From Rattus norvegicus (Eukaryota > Chordata > Mammalia > Rodentia > Muridae): 64,000 bases of DNA. The position numbers and the translations under genes were made by a program. Position 1 is the first letter of the stretch, and every line of letters starts with the position of its first letter. This document shows, one piece after another, positions 1 to 11,690 of the stretch. The notes beneath the pieces were generated by a model. The model ran no database searches. It saw only the letters and a program-made list of their open reading frames with translations, and had not been told where the DNA came from. Where the stretch lies: the NCBI RefSeq assembly GCF_036323735.1, contig NC_086028.1, positions 25,713,001 to 25,777,000 of the forward strand, read 5' to 3'.

Positions 1-2380
1 CAGTTATCTAAATTAAAAACACAAAATTATGGATTGCAAAGAAAGCAGTAGGGACTTTTTATTATTATTATTATAACAATTGGAAAAATATCACTGGAAG
101 TGAAGTCTTTCTGCCGACATGAAACACATAATCATTCTGCCAGGAGAAGGATGCTTTTCTAAATGCCATGTTTGACCCCACCCTCACCCCAAAATACATT
201 TAAAAATAGACCATGGGTGCTTTAATTCATGTGGGTTTTTTTTTTTTTTTTGGTTTCGAATTTCACTTTCAAGACTATACATTTCAGGATTGAATCTAAC
301 ACCAGCCTGTTCACAGGATGTTCCTTACACTCAACATCTACACTCAGAAATTCAAAAATAAGAGATTGGTTTTGGTGCCTTTTCCTTCCTGAAGCATCTT
401 GCATTTTCTCCAGAAGCGTCTGGAATGTTCTAAGTCTCATTATTTGAAGTCCACGTATCTTAATAATATTGACCTGATAGACCTATACCCATGCTTGAAA
501 AAAGCACCTTTTCCATCTGCTGCTTCATGGAAATGACTCTGTCTTTATTCTTCACCTTTGGAGACAACCTGCCAAGGAATTGTAAGTGCGTGCGTTAATG
601 TTTCCTAATGTGTCAGGTTAGCATTGTCTTTTTCTCAGTTAAATTTGCTAACCTCATTTTAAAAGCTCTGAGCAACGCCAGGCAGCTACCATGCCGGTAA
701 AACGGACTTAATCATGTATAACTAAATATAAGAAGATAGGACTAAAATGGCCTGTGTGTTTGTGATAATAATTAAAAGAATATAGAATTCAGCGGTGCCC
801 AGGAAAGATGCGACGGCACAGCGGGTGGTTTTTTTTTTTTTTTTTTTTTTTTTTTGCATTTCCTAGTGAGAATGGCTTGTTCTTGTGTTGCACTTTCCCT
901 CTTCAGTCTCACGCTCTTTCCTCTTCACACCGCAGCTGAGGCAGCCCCTGCCAACTAAAACATGGAATCTGGGATCGATGACTGATTTTTTAAAAAACAG
1001 GGTGGGTCGAATGAAACCACAACGAGGACTTTGGCCTGTGTAGTTGGTAAATGAGTGAGGGTAGAGAGGACCCTCAGTTGCAGGGGTGGGAGTTTGAAAT
1101 GCATAGAACGATTTATGGAAAGAGAGTTGCGGAATCGAAAGGGGGAGGTCCAGCTCCAAATCCCGAGGGCTCACAGACAGGCATAAACCATCCTGAAGCA
1201 GAGTATGCCTGCTGGTTGGATTGGACAGGCTTGGAATGAGAAAGGATGTGCTGAAATGGAAAACATTCCTTGAGGCTTTGCAGCGTTATTTCTGCCTCAG
1301 CCATATGTATCTCAAAGTCTACTTACATAAAACAGCTTGGCATTTGTCATCGTCAATGCGCATGCTGGCACACTTGCCGTGTTCTTTGCATTCCTGAGTG
1401 GGTCTCTGCTATTGATAATGAGCCATCTTTTCTAATCAAGAAAGATAACAATACCAGAAACCAAAACCGTGTGCTTCTTTCTGGAGCGATGCTCTATTCC
1501 TAACCATGTTTTGCTTTTACGTTTGCTCGCACTATCGGCGATCTGAGATTCCCCAGGCTGTCTTGGAATCTTGACAGCCAACTTCGGTGGATTCTGCTTG
1601 CTTGCTACCTCCTGGTGAAAAGGAAAATAAGTTTCACGTCCAAATTTAGCACCGAACAGGTAGCTGGGACTCCTACTGTTCTACCAGTAAAGTAGCCTTT
1701 AAGAGAAACTGGTGGCTCCTGAGATATTGGGAACAACAGATTTATCATCTCATTCCTTGGCTAGGTGGGATGCCGATGCAGCAATGACGAGGCGCCTTAG
1801 ATAATCTCCTAGGCAGATGCGGCATCCTGATTGTTACCTGACAAGTGGAGTCGCGCAGAGGCTGAGTGAGATTCCTTTGCCTTTCCCACGCTATCTTTAC
1901 TCTCATACCAATCCCGAGTAGAGCAAAACACACGGACCCAGGTATCACTGAAAGAAGGATTATAGAGGAGGCTATTAGTAGAACCAAGCTAGTCACTAAA
2001 CGGAGTAGGTTAGAGGAGGGAAATCCTGGCCTTTGTCCCCAGTTTTTTTGGATCAACGAACATAGTTAATCAGAGAAATTAAATCACCATGTCCCAAGAT
2101 GACCTGAGCTAGTTTACCCGAGGTTGTGCGTACTTCACAATGAACAGCCAAGGTTTACAGCTACGGTTCTAACCTGGATAATTCCTATGTTATATCAGGA
2201 GCCAATCTAGCTTTGCTGAATAAAACAGATGAGTTTTGAATCTGTGTCACAAAGGCAATTTTCTCACTTAATGATTTTTATCTGGTCTGGAAAGAATAGG
2301 TTCTGAGAGAAAATACCATAAAGAAAGAGTCACGTTGGTCTCCTGGGTAATACTTCCTTCTTTTCTTTCTCGCATGTTTC
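1..2380. other. Unique (non-repetitive) DNA, no gene seen
   Basis: I see no recognisable gene, SINE or LINE here. Open frames are at most about 100 codons, occur on both strands in overlapping positions and lack splice or start context, so they look like chance. Homopolymer T runs occur near 237-251 and 830-855. The 1500-2200 stretch has mixed base composition with no repeat signature. Confidence 0.6.
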
Positions 2381-2725
2381 TTGCCTCACATGGATTTCTA
2401 TGGTTGCTGTAACAAAGCACCACAAAGTACACAACGAGTCTTTATTGTATTGGTATTCTGGAAGCTGGATGTGCAGGGCCAAGGTGTTGGCAAGCATGAC
2501 CCCTGCTGTGGACGGGAGGGAGAATCAGTTCATGGCTCCCACTGCCTTCTGGTCGTCTGCTAGTCATCTTCAGTGTTCCTTCTCTGTGGTGGGGGAGGGG
2601 AGGCATCGCACTGCTCTAGTTCTTCATCTTCACATATTTTCTCTCTGTGCACTACTCACATTAGAGGCTGTGCTCGTGTCCTTATTATAATTTGACTTCC
2701 TTCACAAAGACCCTATCTCCTGATA
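2381..2725 (-). repeat. Ancient LTR-like interspersed repeat (MLT/MaLR-like)
   Basis: The plus strand shows a run resembling the complement of old mammalian LTR repeats: a 'gctgtaacaaagcaccacaaag' type opening near 2405, a 'ggccaaggtgttggcaagc' block near 2477, and a 'caaagaccctatctcctgataaggacacattctgag' type ending near 2706-2740. The order and spacing fit an eroded LTR of the MaLR/MLT type in minus orientation. The family is from memory and not certain. The repeat is followed directly by a CT/GT microsatellite. Confidence 0.45.
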
Positions 2726-2738
2726 AGGACACATTCTG

Positions 2739-2740
<2 letters not shown>

Positions 2741-2818
<78 letters not shown>
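2741..2818. repeat. Compound microsatellite (CT)n(GT)n
   Basis: About 23 CT units (2741-2786) pass directly into about 16 GT units (2787-2818). Both tracts are uninterrupted, so length polymorphism is likely. Confidence 0.95.
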
Positions 2819-2821
<3 letters not shown>

Positions 2822-2831
2822 ATGATTTCAA

Positions 2832-2985
2832 AGCTGGGTATGTTGGTGTATATGCCCATAATTTAATTTCAGCATCCGGGAGGCAGAATCAGGAGAGCAG
2901 TCAGCTCAAGGTCATGCTTGGCTACCTAGCAAGTGTGAGGCCAGCTTGGGCTACATAGGATCTTGCTTTAAAACAAACAGATATA
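2832..2985 (+). repeat. B1-like SINE (diverged)
   Basis: A 7SL-derived B1-type body is seen: 'agctgggtatgttggtgta', an eroded 'cccataatttaatttcagca' box, 'gggaggcagaatcaggag', 'gaggccagcttgggctacata', and a terminal A-rich 'ttaaaacaaacag'. It is diverged from young B1 and could be an early B1 or PB1-type copy. Non-coding. Confidence 0.6.
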
Positions 2986-3851
2986 AAACAATCCATTTTT
3001 AGGGTCCACGGAGCTGCTGTTTCATACAAACAAACGCAAAAACAAAGGAACAAGACTTTCACGTTTGGATTTGGGGGAAGAAACTAATCACCCTTGAATG
3101 AATTGTGTGGTCCTCTGATCTACCGATGGACTCTATAAAACAAGCCACAATCATGTAATCAAAATGCCATTGCCTTTGAAAGGACTCTGGTTGAATAAGA
3201 ATTTTCCATTCTAATTTGAAATTGATCAATATCTGTCCAGCATTGTGTTGGAGCAGGGTAGTAATCCTTTTTCCTATTTGGGAAGTGGAACCGGATGGAC
3301 AGCTGGCTTTGGAGTTTGCACGAAGAGTACATAATCCTACTTATATAACCCATCATGTTTGCAAAATCTGCACTGCCGTTTTGGGGAAGAAAATGAGATG
3401 TTTGGAAATAAAATCTGCTGTGCAGGAGTGGAAAATTTATCCTCTTTCCACATGGTTCTTGTCTACATCTTTTATTTGCATCCTCAAGAAGTCACATGTC
3501 CTTGCTTGAGCATTCTGCCTTTGCTGCTCGTGTTAGGTCTGCAGAAAGGGTGAGCCGTGCTATGTCTGCTAGTGCTAATCCCTGACCAGGACTCTGACAT
3601 CAGAGTCGTTTAGCCCCTCAAAGGCTGTGATGTCTTGCATCAGCTCGTGCTTTGCTGAAACAAGGTAAAGGAAGAAGGCACAGGCATGCAGCCCTTGAAA
3701 GTGGGACTGCTCACTGCTCACATGATAACCCTGCAAACAAGGTCACTTATTACATCCATGTCATGGAGACTCGTTTCCCACCCCAATAAAAACAGTATAT
3801 TTATTGCTCTTTTGTGTTACAGCACTGTTCCTGCTTTTCATAGGAGCTGCC

Positions 3852-4034
3852 GTTTTTTAAAAAGATTTATTTACTATATAAAAATATACTGTAGCTGTCT
3901 TCAGACACACCAGAAGAGGGCATCACATATATTACAGATGGTTGTGAGCCACAATGTGGTTGCTGGGATTTGAACTCAGGACCTCTGGAAGAGTAGACAG
4001 TGCTCTCAGCCACTGAGCCATCTCTCTAGCCCAT
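3852..4034 (-). repeat. B2 SINE
   Basis: The complement of the B2 consensus is clear: A-rich tail ('aaagatttatttac') at 3861, 'tgtcttcagacacaccagaagagggcatca' in the middle, and the tRNA-like head ('gagccatctctctagccc') at 4017-4032. A short direct repeat 'agctgcc' flanks it (about 3845-3851 and 4035-4041), consistent with a TSD. Confidence 0.9.
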
Positions 4035-4289
4035 AGCTGCCCTTTCTTAATTACAGGTTCAGCTGGGGATACTGGTTGTGGGAATGTACATCTGGGGCCA
4101 TCAGTAAGTAAATCGTGGTAGCTTGTAACAGTGACTGGAATGAGGAGATGCGTGTAAGCAGGTTAGCTCATCAGAAACCTGCCTTGGATTTTACATAATA
4201 ATAAGAATGGGTTTTGGGGAAGAAACGTCCACTTCCCCCTGGGTTCACTAAATGAGGATGATTAGTCTTGCAGAAACCCTGTCCCCTGC

Positions 4290-4312
4290 TCAATGTTCTT
4301 TTTTTTTTTTTT
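4290..4312. repeat. Poly(T) flanked by a short direct repeat
   Basis: A T tract followed by 'cggtc' is flanked on both sides by 'ctgctcaatgttctt' (about 4287-4301 and 4321-4335). The duplicated block resembles a TSD around an almost empty insert, i.e. a retroposed tail with little or no body. Confidence 0.5.
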
Positions 4313-4418
4313 TTTTCGGTCTGCTCAATGTTCTTAAAGCAGAGATCTCTGAGTGAAAGTGACAGGAAGTGATTAGATAACACAGGAACAGCTCTGACAC
4401 AGACAGGAGAGAGAGAAG

Positions 4419-4420
<2 letters not shown>

Positions 4421-4498
<78 letters not shown>

Positions 4499-4560
4499 GA
4501 GAGAGAGACAGACAGGGGGAGAGGGAGAGAGATAGAGAGAAGAGAGGGAAATAAATAGAG
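4421..4560. repeat. Compound microsatellite (GT)n(GA)n
   Basis: About 15 GT units (4421-4450) pass into a long GA tract with GATA and GACA interruptions (4451-about 4552). The complement gives a stop-free Ser/Leu- and His/Thr-rich frame, which is not a gene. Confidence 0.95.
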
Positions 4561-4824
4561 ATATTAAGAATATGATTTAAATTTTTGGAGATCAAATTCA
4601 TGAGCTGATAAAGTCATATCATTGCTTAAGCTGGTTTTTGCTGATATTTCGTCTGTGACAAAAGTAATATAGTCCATAAAAGAAGAAAATGAGTTAAATT
4701 GAAGAATAAAAGTTTAAGACATTGGAAGGTACTGGTAAGGCAAACTTTCCTTGGGCAACAGCAACTGGAAGGTATTTTGAAACATGGTGTTCTCATATTC
4801 TTATTTAATACTGAAGTTATTTCT

Positions 4825-7800
4825 TTTTTTATTAACTTGAGTATTTCTTATATACATTTCGAGTGTTATTCCCTTTCCCGGTATCCGGGCAAGCATCCCC
4901 CTCCCCCTCCCCTTCCTTATGGGTGTTCCCCTCCCAACCCTCCCCCCATTGCCGCCCTCCCCCCAACAGTCTAGTTCACTGGGGGTTCAGTCTTAGCAGG
5001 ACCCAGGGCTTCCCCTTCCACTGGTGCTCTTACTAGGATATTCATTGCTACCTATGAGGTCAGAGTCCAGGGTCAGTCCATGTATAGTCTTTAGGTAGTG
5101 GCTTAGTCCCTGGAAGCTCTGGTTCCTTGGCATTGTTGTACATATGGGGTCTCGAGCCCCTTCAAGCTCTTCCAGTTCTTTCTCTGATTCCTTCAACGGG
5201 GGTCCTATTCTCAGTTCAGTGGTTTGCTGCTGGCATTCGCCTCTGTATTTGCTGTATTCTGGCTGTGTCTCTCGGGAGCGATCTACATCCGGCTCCTGTC
5301 GGTCTGCACTTCTTTGCTTCATCCATCTTGTCTAATTGGGTGGCTCTATATGTATGGGCCACCTGTGGGGCAGGCTCTGAATGGGTGTTCCTTCAGTCTC
5401 TGTTTTAATCTTTGCCTCTCCCTTCCCTGCCAAGGGTATTCTTTTTCCTCATTTAAAGAAGGAGTGAAGCATTCACATTTTGATCATCCGTCTTGAGTTT
5501 CGTTTGTTCTAGGGATCTAGGGTAATTCAAGCATTTGGGCTAATAGCCACTTATCAATGAGTGCATACCATGTATGTCTTTCTGTGATTGGGTTAGCTCA
5601 CTCAGGATGATATTTTCCAGTTCCAACCATTTGCCTACGAATTTCATAAACTCGTTGTTTTTGATAGCTGAGTAATATTCCATTGTGTAGATGTACCACA
5701 TTTTCTGTATCCATTCCTCTGTTGAAGGGCATCTGGGTTCTTTCCAGCTTCTGGCTATTATAAATAAGGCTGCGATGAACATAGTGGAGCACGTGTCTTT
5801 TTTATATGTTGGGGCATCTTTTGGGTATATGCCCAAGAGAGGTATAGCTGGATCCTCAGGCAGTTCAATGTCCAATTTTCTGAGGATCCTCCAGACTGAT
5901 TTCCAGGATGGTTGTACCAGTTTGCAATCCCACCAACAATGGAGGAGTGTTCCTCTTTCTCCACATCCTCTCCAGCATCTGTTGTCCCCTGAGTTTTTGA
6001 TCTTAGCCATTCTCACTGGTGTGAGGTGAAATCTCAGGGTTGTTTTGATTTGCATTTCCCTTATGACTAAAGATGTTGAACATTTCTTTAGGTGTTTCTC
6101 AGCCATTCGGCATTCCTCAGCTGTGAATTCTTTGTTTAGCTCTGAACCCCATTTTTTAATAGGGTTATTTGTTTCCCTGCGGTCTAACTTCCTGAGTTCT
6201 TTGTATATTTTGGATATAAGGCCTCTATCTGTTGTAGGATTGGTAAAGATCTTTTCCCAATCTGTTGGTTGCCGTTTTGTCCTAACCACAGTGTCCTTTG
6301 CCTTACAGAAGCTTTGCAGTTTTATGAGATCCCATTTGTCGATTCTTGATCTTAGAGCGTAAGCCATTGGTGTTTTGTTTAGGAAATTTTTTCCAGTGCC
6401 CATGTGTTCCAGATGCTTCCCTAGTTTTTCTTCTATTAGTTTGAGTGTGTCTGGTTTGATGTGGAGGTTTTTGATCCACTTGGACTTAAGCTTTGTACAG
6501 GGTGATAAGCATGGATCGATCTGCATTCTTCTACATGTTGACCTCCAGTTGAACCAGCACCATTTGCTGAAAATGCTATCTTTTTTCCATTGGATGGTTT
6601 TGGCTCCTTTGTCAAAAATCAAGTGACCATAGGTGTGTGGGTTCATTTCTGGGTCTTCAATTCTATTCCATTGGTCTATCTGTCTGTCTCTGTACCAATA
6701 CCATGCAGTTTTTATCACTATTGCTCTGTAATACTGCTTGAGTTCAGGGATAGTGATTCCCCCTGAAGTCCTTTTATTGTTGAGGATAGCTTTAGCTATC
6801 CTGGGTTTTTTGTTATTCCAGATGAATTTGCAAATTGTTCTGTCTAACTCTTTGAAGAATTGGATTGGTATTTTGATGGGGATTGCACTGAATCTGTAGA
6901 TTGCTTTTGGTAAAATGGCCATTTTTACTATATTAATCCTGCCAATCCATGAGCATGGGAGATCTTTCCATCTTCTGAGGTCTTCTTCAATTTCCTTCTT
7001 CAGTGTCTTGAAGTTCTTATTGTACAGATCTTTTACTTGCTTGGTTAAAGTCACACCGAGGTACTTTATATTATTTGGGTCTATTATGAAGGGTGTCGTT
7101 TCCCTAATTTCTTTCTCGGCTTGTTTCTCTTTTGTGTAGGCTACTGATTTATTTGAGTTAATTTTATACCCAGCCACTTTGCTGAAGTTGTTTATCAGCT
7201 TTAGTAGTTCTCTGGTGGAACTTTTGGGATCACTTAAATATACTATCATGTCATCTGCAAATAGTGATATTTTGACTTCTTCTTTTCCGATCTGTATCCC
7301 CTTGACCTCCTTTTGCTGTCTGATTGCTCTGGCTAGAACTTCAAGAACTATATTGAATAAGTAGGCAGAGAGTGGGCAGCCTTGTCTAGTCCCTGATTTT
7401 AGTGGGATTGCTTCAAGTTTCTCTCCATTTAGTTTAATGTTAGCAACTGGTTTGCTGTATATGGCTTTTACTATGTTCAGGTATGTGCCTTGAATTCCTA
7501 TTCTTTCCAGGACTTTTATCATGAAGGGGTGTTGAATTTTGTCAAATGCTTTCTCAGCGTCTAATGAAATGATCATGTGGTTTTGTTCTTTCAGTTTGTT
7601 TATATAATGGATCACGTTGATGGTTTTCCGTATATTAAACCATCCCTGCATGCCTGGGATGAAGCCTACTTGGTCATGGTGGATGATTGTTTTGATGTGC
7701 TCTTGGATTCGGTTTGCCAGAATTTTGTTGAGTATTTTTGCGTTGATATTCATAAGGGAAATTGGTCTGAAGTTCTCTTTCTTTGTTGTGTCTTTGTGTG

Positions 7801-7924
7801 GTTTAGGTATAAGAGTAATTGTGGCTTCGTAGAAGGTATTTGGTAGTGATCCATCTGTTTCAATTCTGTGGAATAGTTTGGATATTGGTATGAGGTCTTC
7901 TATGAAGGTTTGATAGAATTCTGC
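4825..7924 (-). mobile_element. LINE-1 copy A, young, 5'-truncated (rat L1)
   Basis: Read on the minus strand this is the 3' part of a rat-type L1: the C-terminal two thirds of ORF2, then a 3'UTR with a G-rich tract (C-rich on the plus strand at about 4897-4970), ending in a short A tail (about 4825-4830). Both ends are bounded by the 15-bp duplication 'actgaagttatttct' (4810-4824 and 7925-7939). This is the hallmark of target-primed reverse transcription and fixes the boundaries. The 5'UTR, ORF1 and ORF2 endonuclease are missing through 5' truncation. Close similarity to copies at 49.3-57.9 kb and 52.3-54.7 kb and an open ORF2 suggest recent insertion. Confidence 0.96.
5540..7924 (-). pseudogene. 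L1 ORF2 fragment (reverse transcriptase to C-terminus), open
   Basis: L1 ORF2p nicks DNA and reverse-transcribes L1 or SINE RNA. This copy keeps an uninterrupted frame of 794 codons from the truncation point to the natural stop (C-terminal ...LISGY). The first Met in frame is at 7753, but it is internal to ORF2 and not a native start. Numbered from that Met, the RT catalytic FADD lies at residues 165-168 (7250-7261), preceded by the RQGCPLS motif (about 123-129). The Cys-rich C-terminal motif CWRGCGERGTLLHCWWDC starts at about residue 593. The endonuclease domain is absent, so the copy is dead for autonomous retrotransposition. Relative to the sibling copies there is an in-frame 6-nt deletion (residue pair FL before YTKEKQ) and a 3-nt deletion near 7887. 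No promoter remains. Confidence 0.93.
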
Positions 7925-7939
7925 ACTGAAGTTATTTCT

Positions 7940-8116
7940 AATATAGTTTCTCTTCTCTCTTATTATTCCATTATTTGATAGGTTTCACTTCTCAGAGTAT
8001 CTTTGTGATCCTGTGTCTCCTTATGTTTGGGGAATGGGGTTCAAACTGTTATCTGGCCTCTCAAAAGTCTGTGAGAAAAGATTTACATTTAATTGAATTT
8101 TAGGCCTACTTGTTTA
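7940..8116. other. Unique flank between L1 copy A and a B3 SINE
   Basis: Nothing recognisable apart from the right TSD of L1 copy A at its left edge. Confidence 0.5.
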
Positions 8117-8328
8117 TTTGCGTGCGTTCTCGCATGTGAGAGCTTGTGAGTGTGTGTGTGTGTTCAAGTTGTGTGTGTGTGTGTATGTGAGTGCCTGTAG
8201 AGGCTAGAAGAGGGAGTCAGAGTCCTTTGGAGGTGGAGTTAAGGTGGTTGTGAGCCCACCCATGTGAGTCATGGCTTCTAAAGAGCTGCACATTGATTGA
8301 ACTGCTAAATCATCTCCCCAGCTCCTAT
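8117..8328 (-). repeat. B3 SINE
   Basis: The complement of the B3 family: a GT-rich stretch (8144-8190), 'gtgcctgtagaggctagaagaggg' (8191-8214), 'ggtggttgtgagcc', and a decayed tRNA-like head ending 'atctccccagctcc' at about 8324. The middle is eroded. Confidence 0.75.
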
Positions 8329-10092
8329 GAGAGGCTTTGTTTTCTGACTGGGATGCTTTTAACTACGTCTCTCACCAAAGATAAGTTGTTTGGAGTGATC
8401 TCAAAGCCAGTTTTAAAGCAGCACTGTCATTCCCATACGTCATAATCACAATATTGGCTGTCACCTTGTGAGCTGTCACTGTGGCACTAGGCGCATTCCT
8501 AACTAAGTGCTTTAGATGCACCAGCAACATTAACTCCAAGGTGGGCAATATCAGTCGTCATCCCTGCAATCTTCCTTTGTGGGTTAAAGTTTGAGTGGCT
8601 TGCCTAATAATAGTGAATCCAGGGAGGTGTAGAGTAACACGGCCCAGTTTGTTTCAGAGAGGAGAATTTTGTTGATCAAAATGAAGGACAGTTCTTGAGA
8701 GTCTCCTGTTGCACTTTATTGTAAATGCATTGTAAGTCTGACTTTACTCTAGCCTTTGGAATTGTGTTTATTATTGGCCATGGAATTAAGCTGTGATTTC
8801 AAGTTCCTTGTCTCTCCTGCCTTCCTGGTGTTACACCAACTCCTGTCTTCCTGGGTCATTTTTTGCAGGCTTGTTGAACACTTCTAATTGTGAGATAGAC
8901 GAGAGCTAGTTAACTCAGAAGGTGCCAACTTTATCTCTGTCCTTCCACAGAACGAGGGCAAGCATTTCTACCCAGCAGGAAGAAATTGGAAGCACTCTCT
9001 GTGTTCATTGTTCAAAGCAATTGATTCAGTCTCGAGAAGGCAAACTGACTGCTGACGCTGGTCTGTGCAATGACTCACCTTGGCATCAGGTGACTGGATT
9101 TTAATTAACTTCTCTTTCTTAGAAAACAGTTCAACTTCTTACAGTCCAGCGAGAGGCTTGCGATATTTGAAAGTCCTTATAAAATTTTTAGATGATATTG
9201 AGCATTTACAAAAAAGAAATAAATTCCCAGTATGACTTCTTTGCTATTTCAACCATCTATTACTCAAAGGAAAAAAAATCCATTTCTCTTTCTTCCTTGG
9301 TAGCTCTGAGTCTAGGCAGCTCAAAACACACCAATAGTGCCTTCTAGTCTCTAATATTTTTCTAACCATATATCTTTTTTTTTCAATTCTTAACAACCAA
9401 GTTACAACATGAGATTAAGACTGAAAATAAGTGAAAAAAAGAGCCTAGGCACTTGGTGAGTGAAGAGACATTATATCATGCCAATTTAGTAGGAAAATTG
9501 GGCCTATTTGCAATAGGAAGGCTGTGTCTCTGTGTTGAGTTACGTAGCAGATCTCAACAAGTCTCTGCTTTGAGAGACACGTGGCAAAGGAGGTGCCAAA
9601 CGGGGCGTTGACTCAGCACGAATCAGCCGTGTGAACTGGATTTCATGTTCTTCTTTTTTCCATGCCCAAAGTGAAAAGCTATGACTCGTTCCATTTCCTT
9701 CCACCTCAATTATCTGTGAACAGTTCATTTTAAAGATCATATCCCCTCCATGGAGTAGTGATACCATACTATAGCAGTGTTCTGACGCTATCAGTAAAGG
9801 CTGGCTCGTTACCGCTTTTGTCCTTTGTTCCGCGATTGTGCCATTCTCTCAGCTGGAAAACCAGTCGCCCTTGTGTGAGCCACCCATGTTGGTGGCAACA
9901 AGAGCAGAAAGAGCGACTCAGCACTCACGGGACTGGCTAACAAAAGTAATGTGGGATTTCTTTCCTTTCATGTTCTCAGCCTAAAAGCCCTGTAAAAAGT
10001 AAGATCCAGGTGGGCTGGCAGGCTTGGAATGTGAGTAAGATACCTGGTTAATTACTGGATTTGGTGCTTGAAGCCATTCGTTGTGGCATAAT
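8329..10092. other. Unique DNA, no gene seen
   Basis: About 1.8 kb without recognisable repeat or gene. The small open frames at 8922-9104 (plus), 9540-9767 (minus) and 9758-9940 (plus) show no family resemblance. Confidence 0.55.
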
Positions 10093-10123
10093 TACACAAG
10101 ATTCACCTTTTCAAAGATTTCAC

Positions 10124-10173
<50 letters not shown>

Positions 10174-10455
10174 TTGGAGCTGGGAACCGAACCCAGGGCC
10201 TTGCGCTTGCTAGGCAAGTGTTCTACCACTGAGCTAAATCCCCAACCCTATTTATTATTATTTGTGTCTAGGCGTATGTTTATATGCGCTTGGATGAGTT
10301 TATGGGCACCATGTGTGTTTGGGTACCTGTGGAGGCTAGAGAATTTTGGGTACCCTGGAACTGGGTTTACTGATGGTTGTGAGTGGCTGGATGTGGGTAC
10401 TGGGACTGAACATGGACCATCTGCCCTCTTAACTGTTGAGCAATTTCTGCAGATC
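10093..10455 (-). repeat. B3 SINE split by an ID element
   Basis: The right part (10249-10455) matches the complement of B3: 'tttatgggcaccatgtgtg', 'gtacctgtggaggctagag', 'ggttgtgagtggctggatgtgggtactgggactgaac', and the head decaying into 'gagcaatttctgcagat'. The left A-rich tail (about 10108-10130) lies on the far side of the ID insertion, so the ID landed in the tail of this B3. Confidence 0.7.
10124..10248 (-). repeat. ID SINE with (TTA)n-expanded tail
   Basis: The body at 10176-10248 is the complement of the ID/BC1 consensus, derived from tRNA-Ala, with its pol III box region visible as 'accgaacccagggccttg'. Its 3' A-rich tail, on the plus strand to the left, has become a pure TTA/TAA microsatellite (10124-about 10173). 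ID elements are far more numerous in rat than in mouse, so this is one of the species clues. Confidence 0.92.
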
Positions 10456-10652
10456 AAAAGGTTTACTGCTTTTGATTTGGGGAGAGTTGATTCCTCTGTT
10501 TGAAAGATAATAAATAGCTTGAGTTCTCACTAAACACAACTAACCAATCATGTAAACAAACTAAAACGAAGATACAAAAACAACTAATGGTGAGTGTGCT
10601 TTACAATAAGAATTTCAATAAATACTAGTTAACTGAAACCAGAAAACAATCC

Positions 10653-10655
<3 letters not shown>

Positions 10656-10701
<46 letters not shown>

Positions 10702-10750
10702 ACCACCACCACCACCACCACCACCACCACCACCACTACCACTGCTACCA
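10656..10750. repeat. Compound microsatellite (CA)n(CCA)n
   Basis: About 22 CA units (10656-10699) pass directly into about 12 CAC units (10700-about 10737) and then decay. Confidence 0.95.
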
Positions 10751-10800
10751 CCAACCAAAAATCTTGCTGGATCACTGTATTTTCTGTATGTCTGCATTGT

Positions 10801-10827
10801 CTGTCTGTCTGTCTGTCTGTAATAAGA

Positions 10828-10883
<56 letters not shown>

Positions 10884-11093
10884 ATCTACTTACCTACCTA
10901 CCTATCTATGCTTTTATGTCTCTATTTATGTCTGTATCTGTTTCTGTGTATGTGTGTATGTATGTACATATGTATTGGTCTGTCTATCTCTCTCTCTATA
11001 TATATATATGTATGTTTGATCTATCACTTATCTGTGTATGTATCTATTCATCTATCTATCTGTCTACGTATCTATGTATATATGTATGTTTGG

Positions 11094-11151
<58 letters not shown>

Positions 11152-11361
11152 ATCTACTTACCTACCTACCTATCTATGCTTTTATGTCTCTATTTATGTC
11201 TGTATCTGTTTCTGTGTATGTGTGTATGTATGTACATATGTATTGGTCTGTCTATCTCTCTCTCTCTATATATATATGTATGTTTGATCTATCACTTATC
11301 TGTGTATGTATCTATTCATCTATCTATCTGTCTACGTATCTATGTATATATGTATGTTTGG

Positions 11362-11415
<54 letters not shown>

Positions 11416-11621
11416 ATCTACTTACCTACCTACCTATCTATGCTTTTATGTCTCTATTTATGTCTGTATCTGTTTCTGTGTATGTGTGTATGTATGTACA
11501 TATGTATTGGTCTGTCTATCTCTCTCTCTATATATATGTATGTTTGATCTATCACTTATCTGTGTATGTATCTATTCATCTATCTATCTGTCTACGTATC
11601 TATGTATATATGTATGTTTGG

Positions 11622-11681
<60 letters not shown>

Positions 11682-11690
11682 ATCTATCTT
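10801..11690. repeat. Tetranucleotide array with ~266-bp higher-order repeat
   Basis: After (CTGT)5 (10801-10820) come four blocks of (CTAT)n (about 10830-10882, 11097-11150, 11365-11414, 11629-11682). They alternate with three near-identical ~215-bp cores that start 'atcatctacttacc' at 10881, 11149 and 11413. The periods are 268 and 264 bp. The cores differ mainly in the length of an internal CT/TA run. Stop-free frames of up to 323 codons on the plus strand come from the stop-free 4-nt repeat and are not genes. Confidence 0.95.

Noticed and set aside
4290..4601. Ser/Leu- and His/Thr-rich minus-strand frame
   Set aside because: Antisense reading of the GT/GA microsatellite.
10176..10248. 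tRNA gene
   Set aside because: The tRNA-like sequence is the ID SINE (tRNA-Ala derived), with a retroposon tail. The same holds for the ID at 13703-13776 and the tRNA-like heads of B2, B3 and B4.
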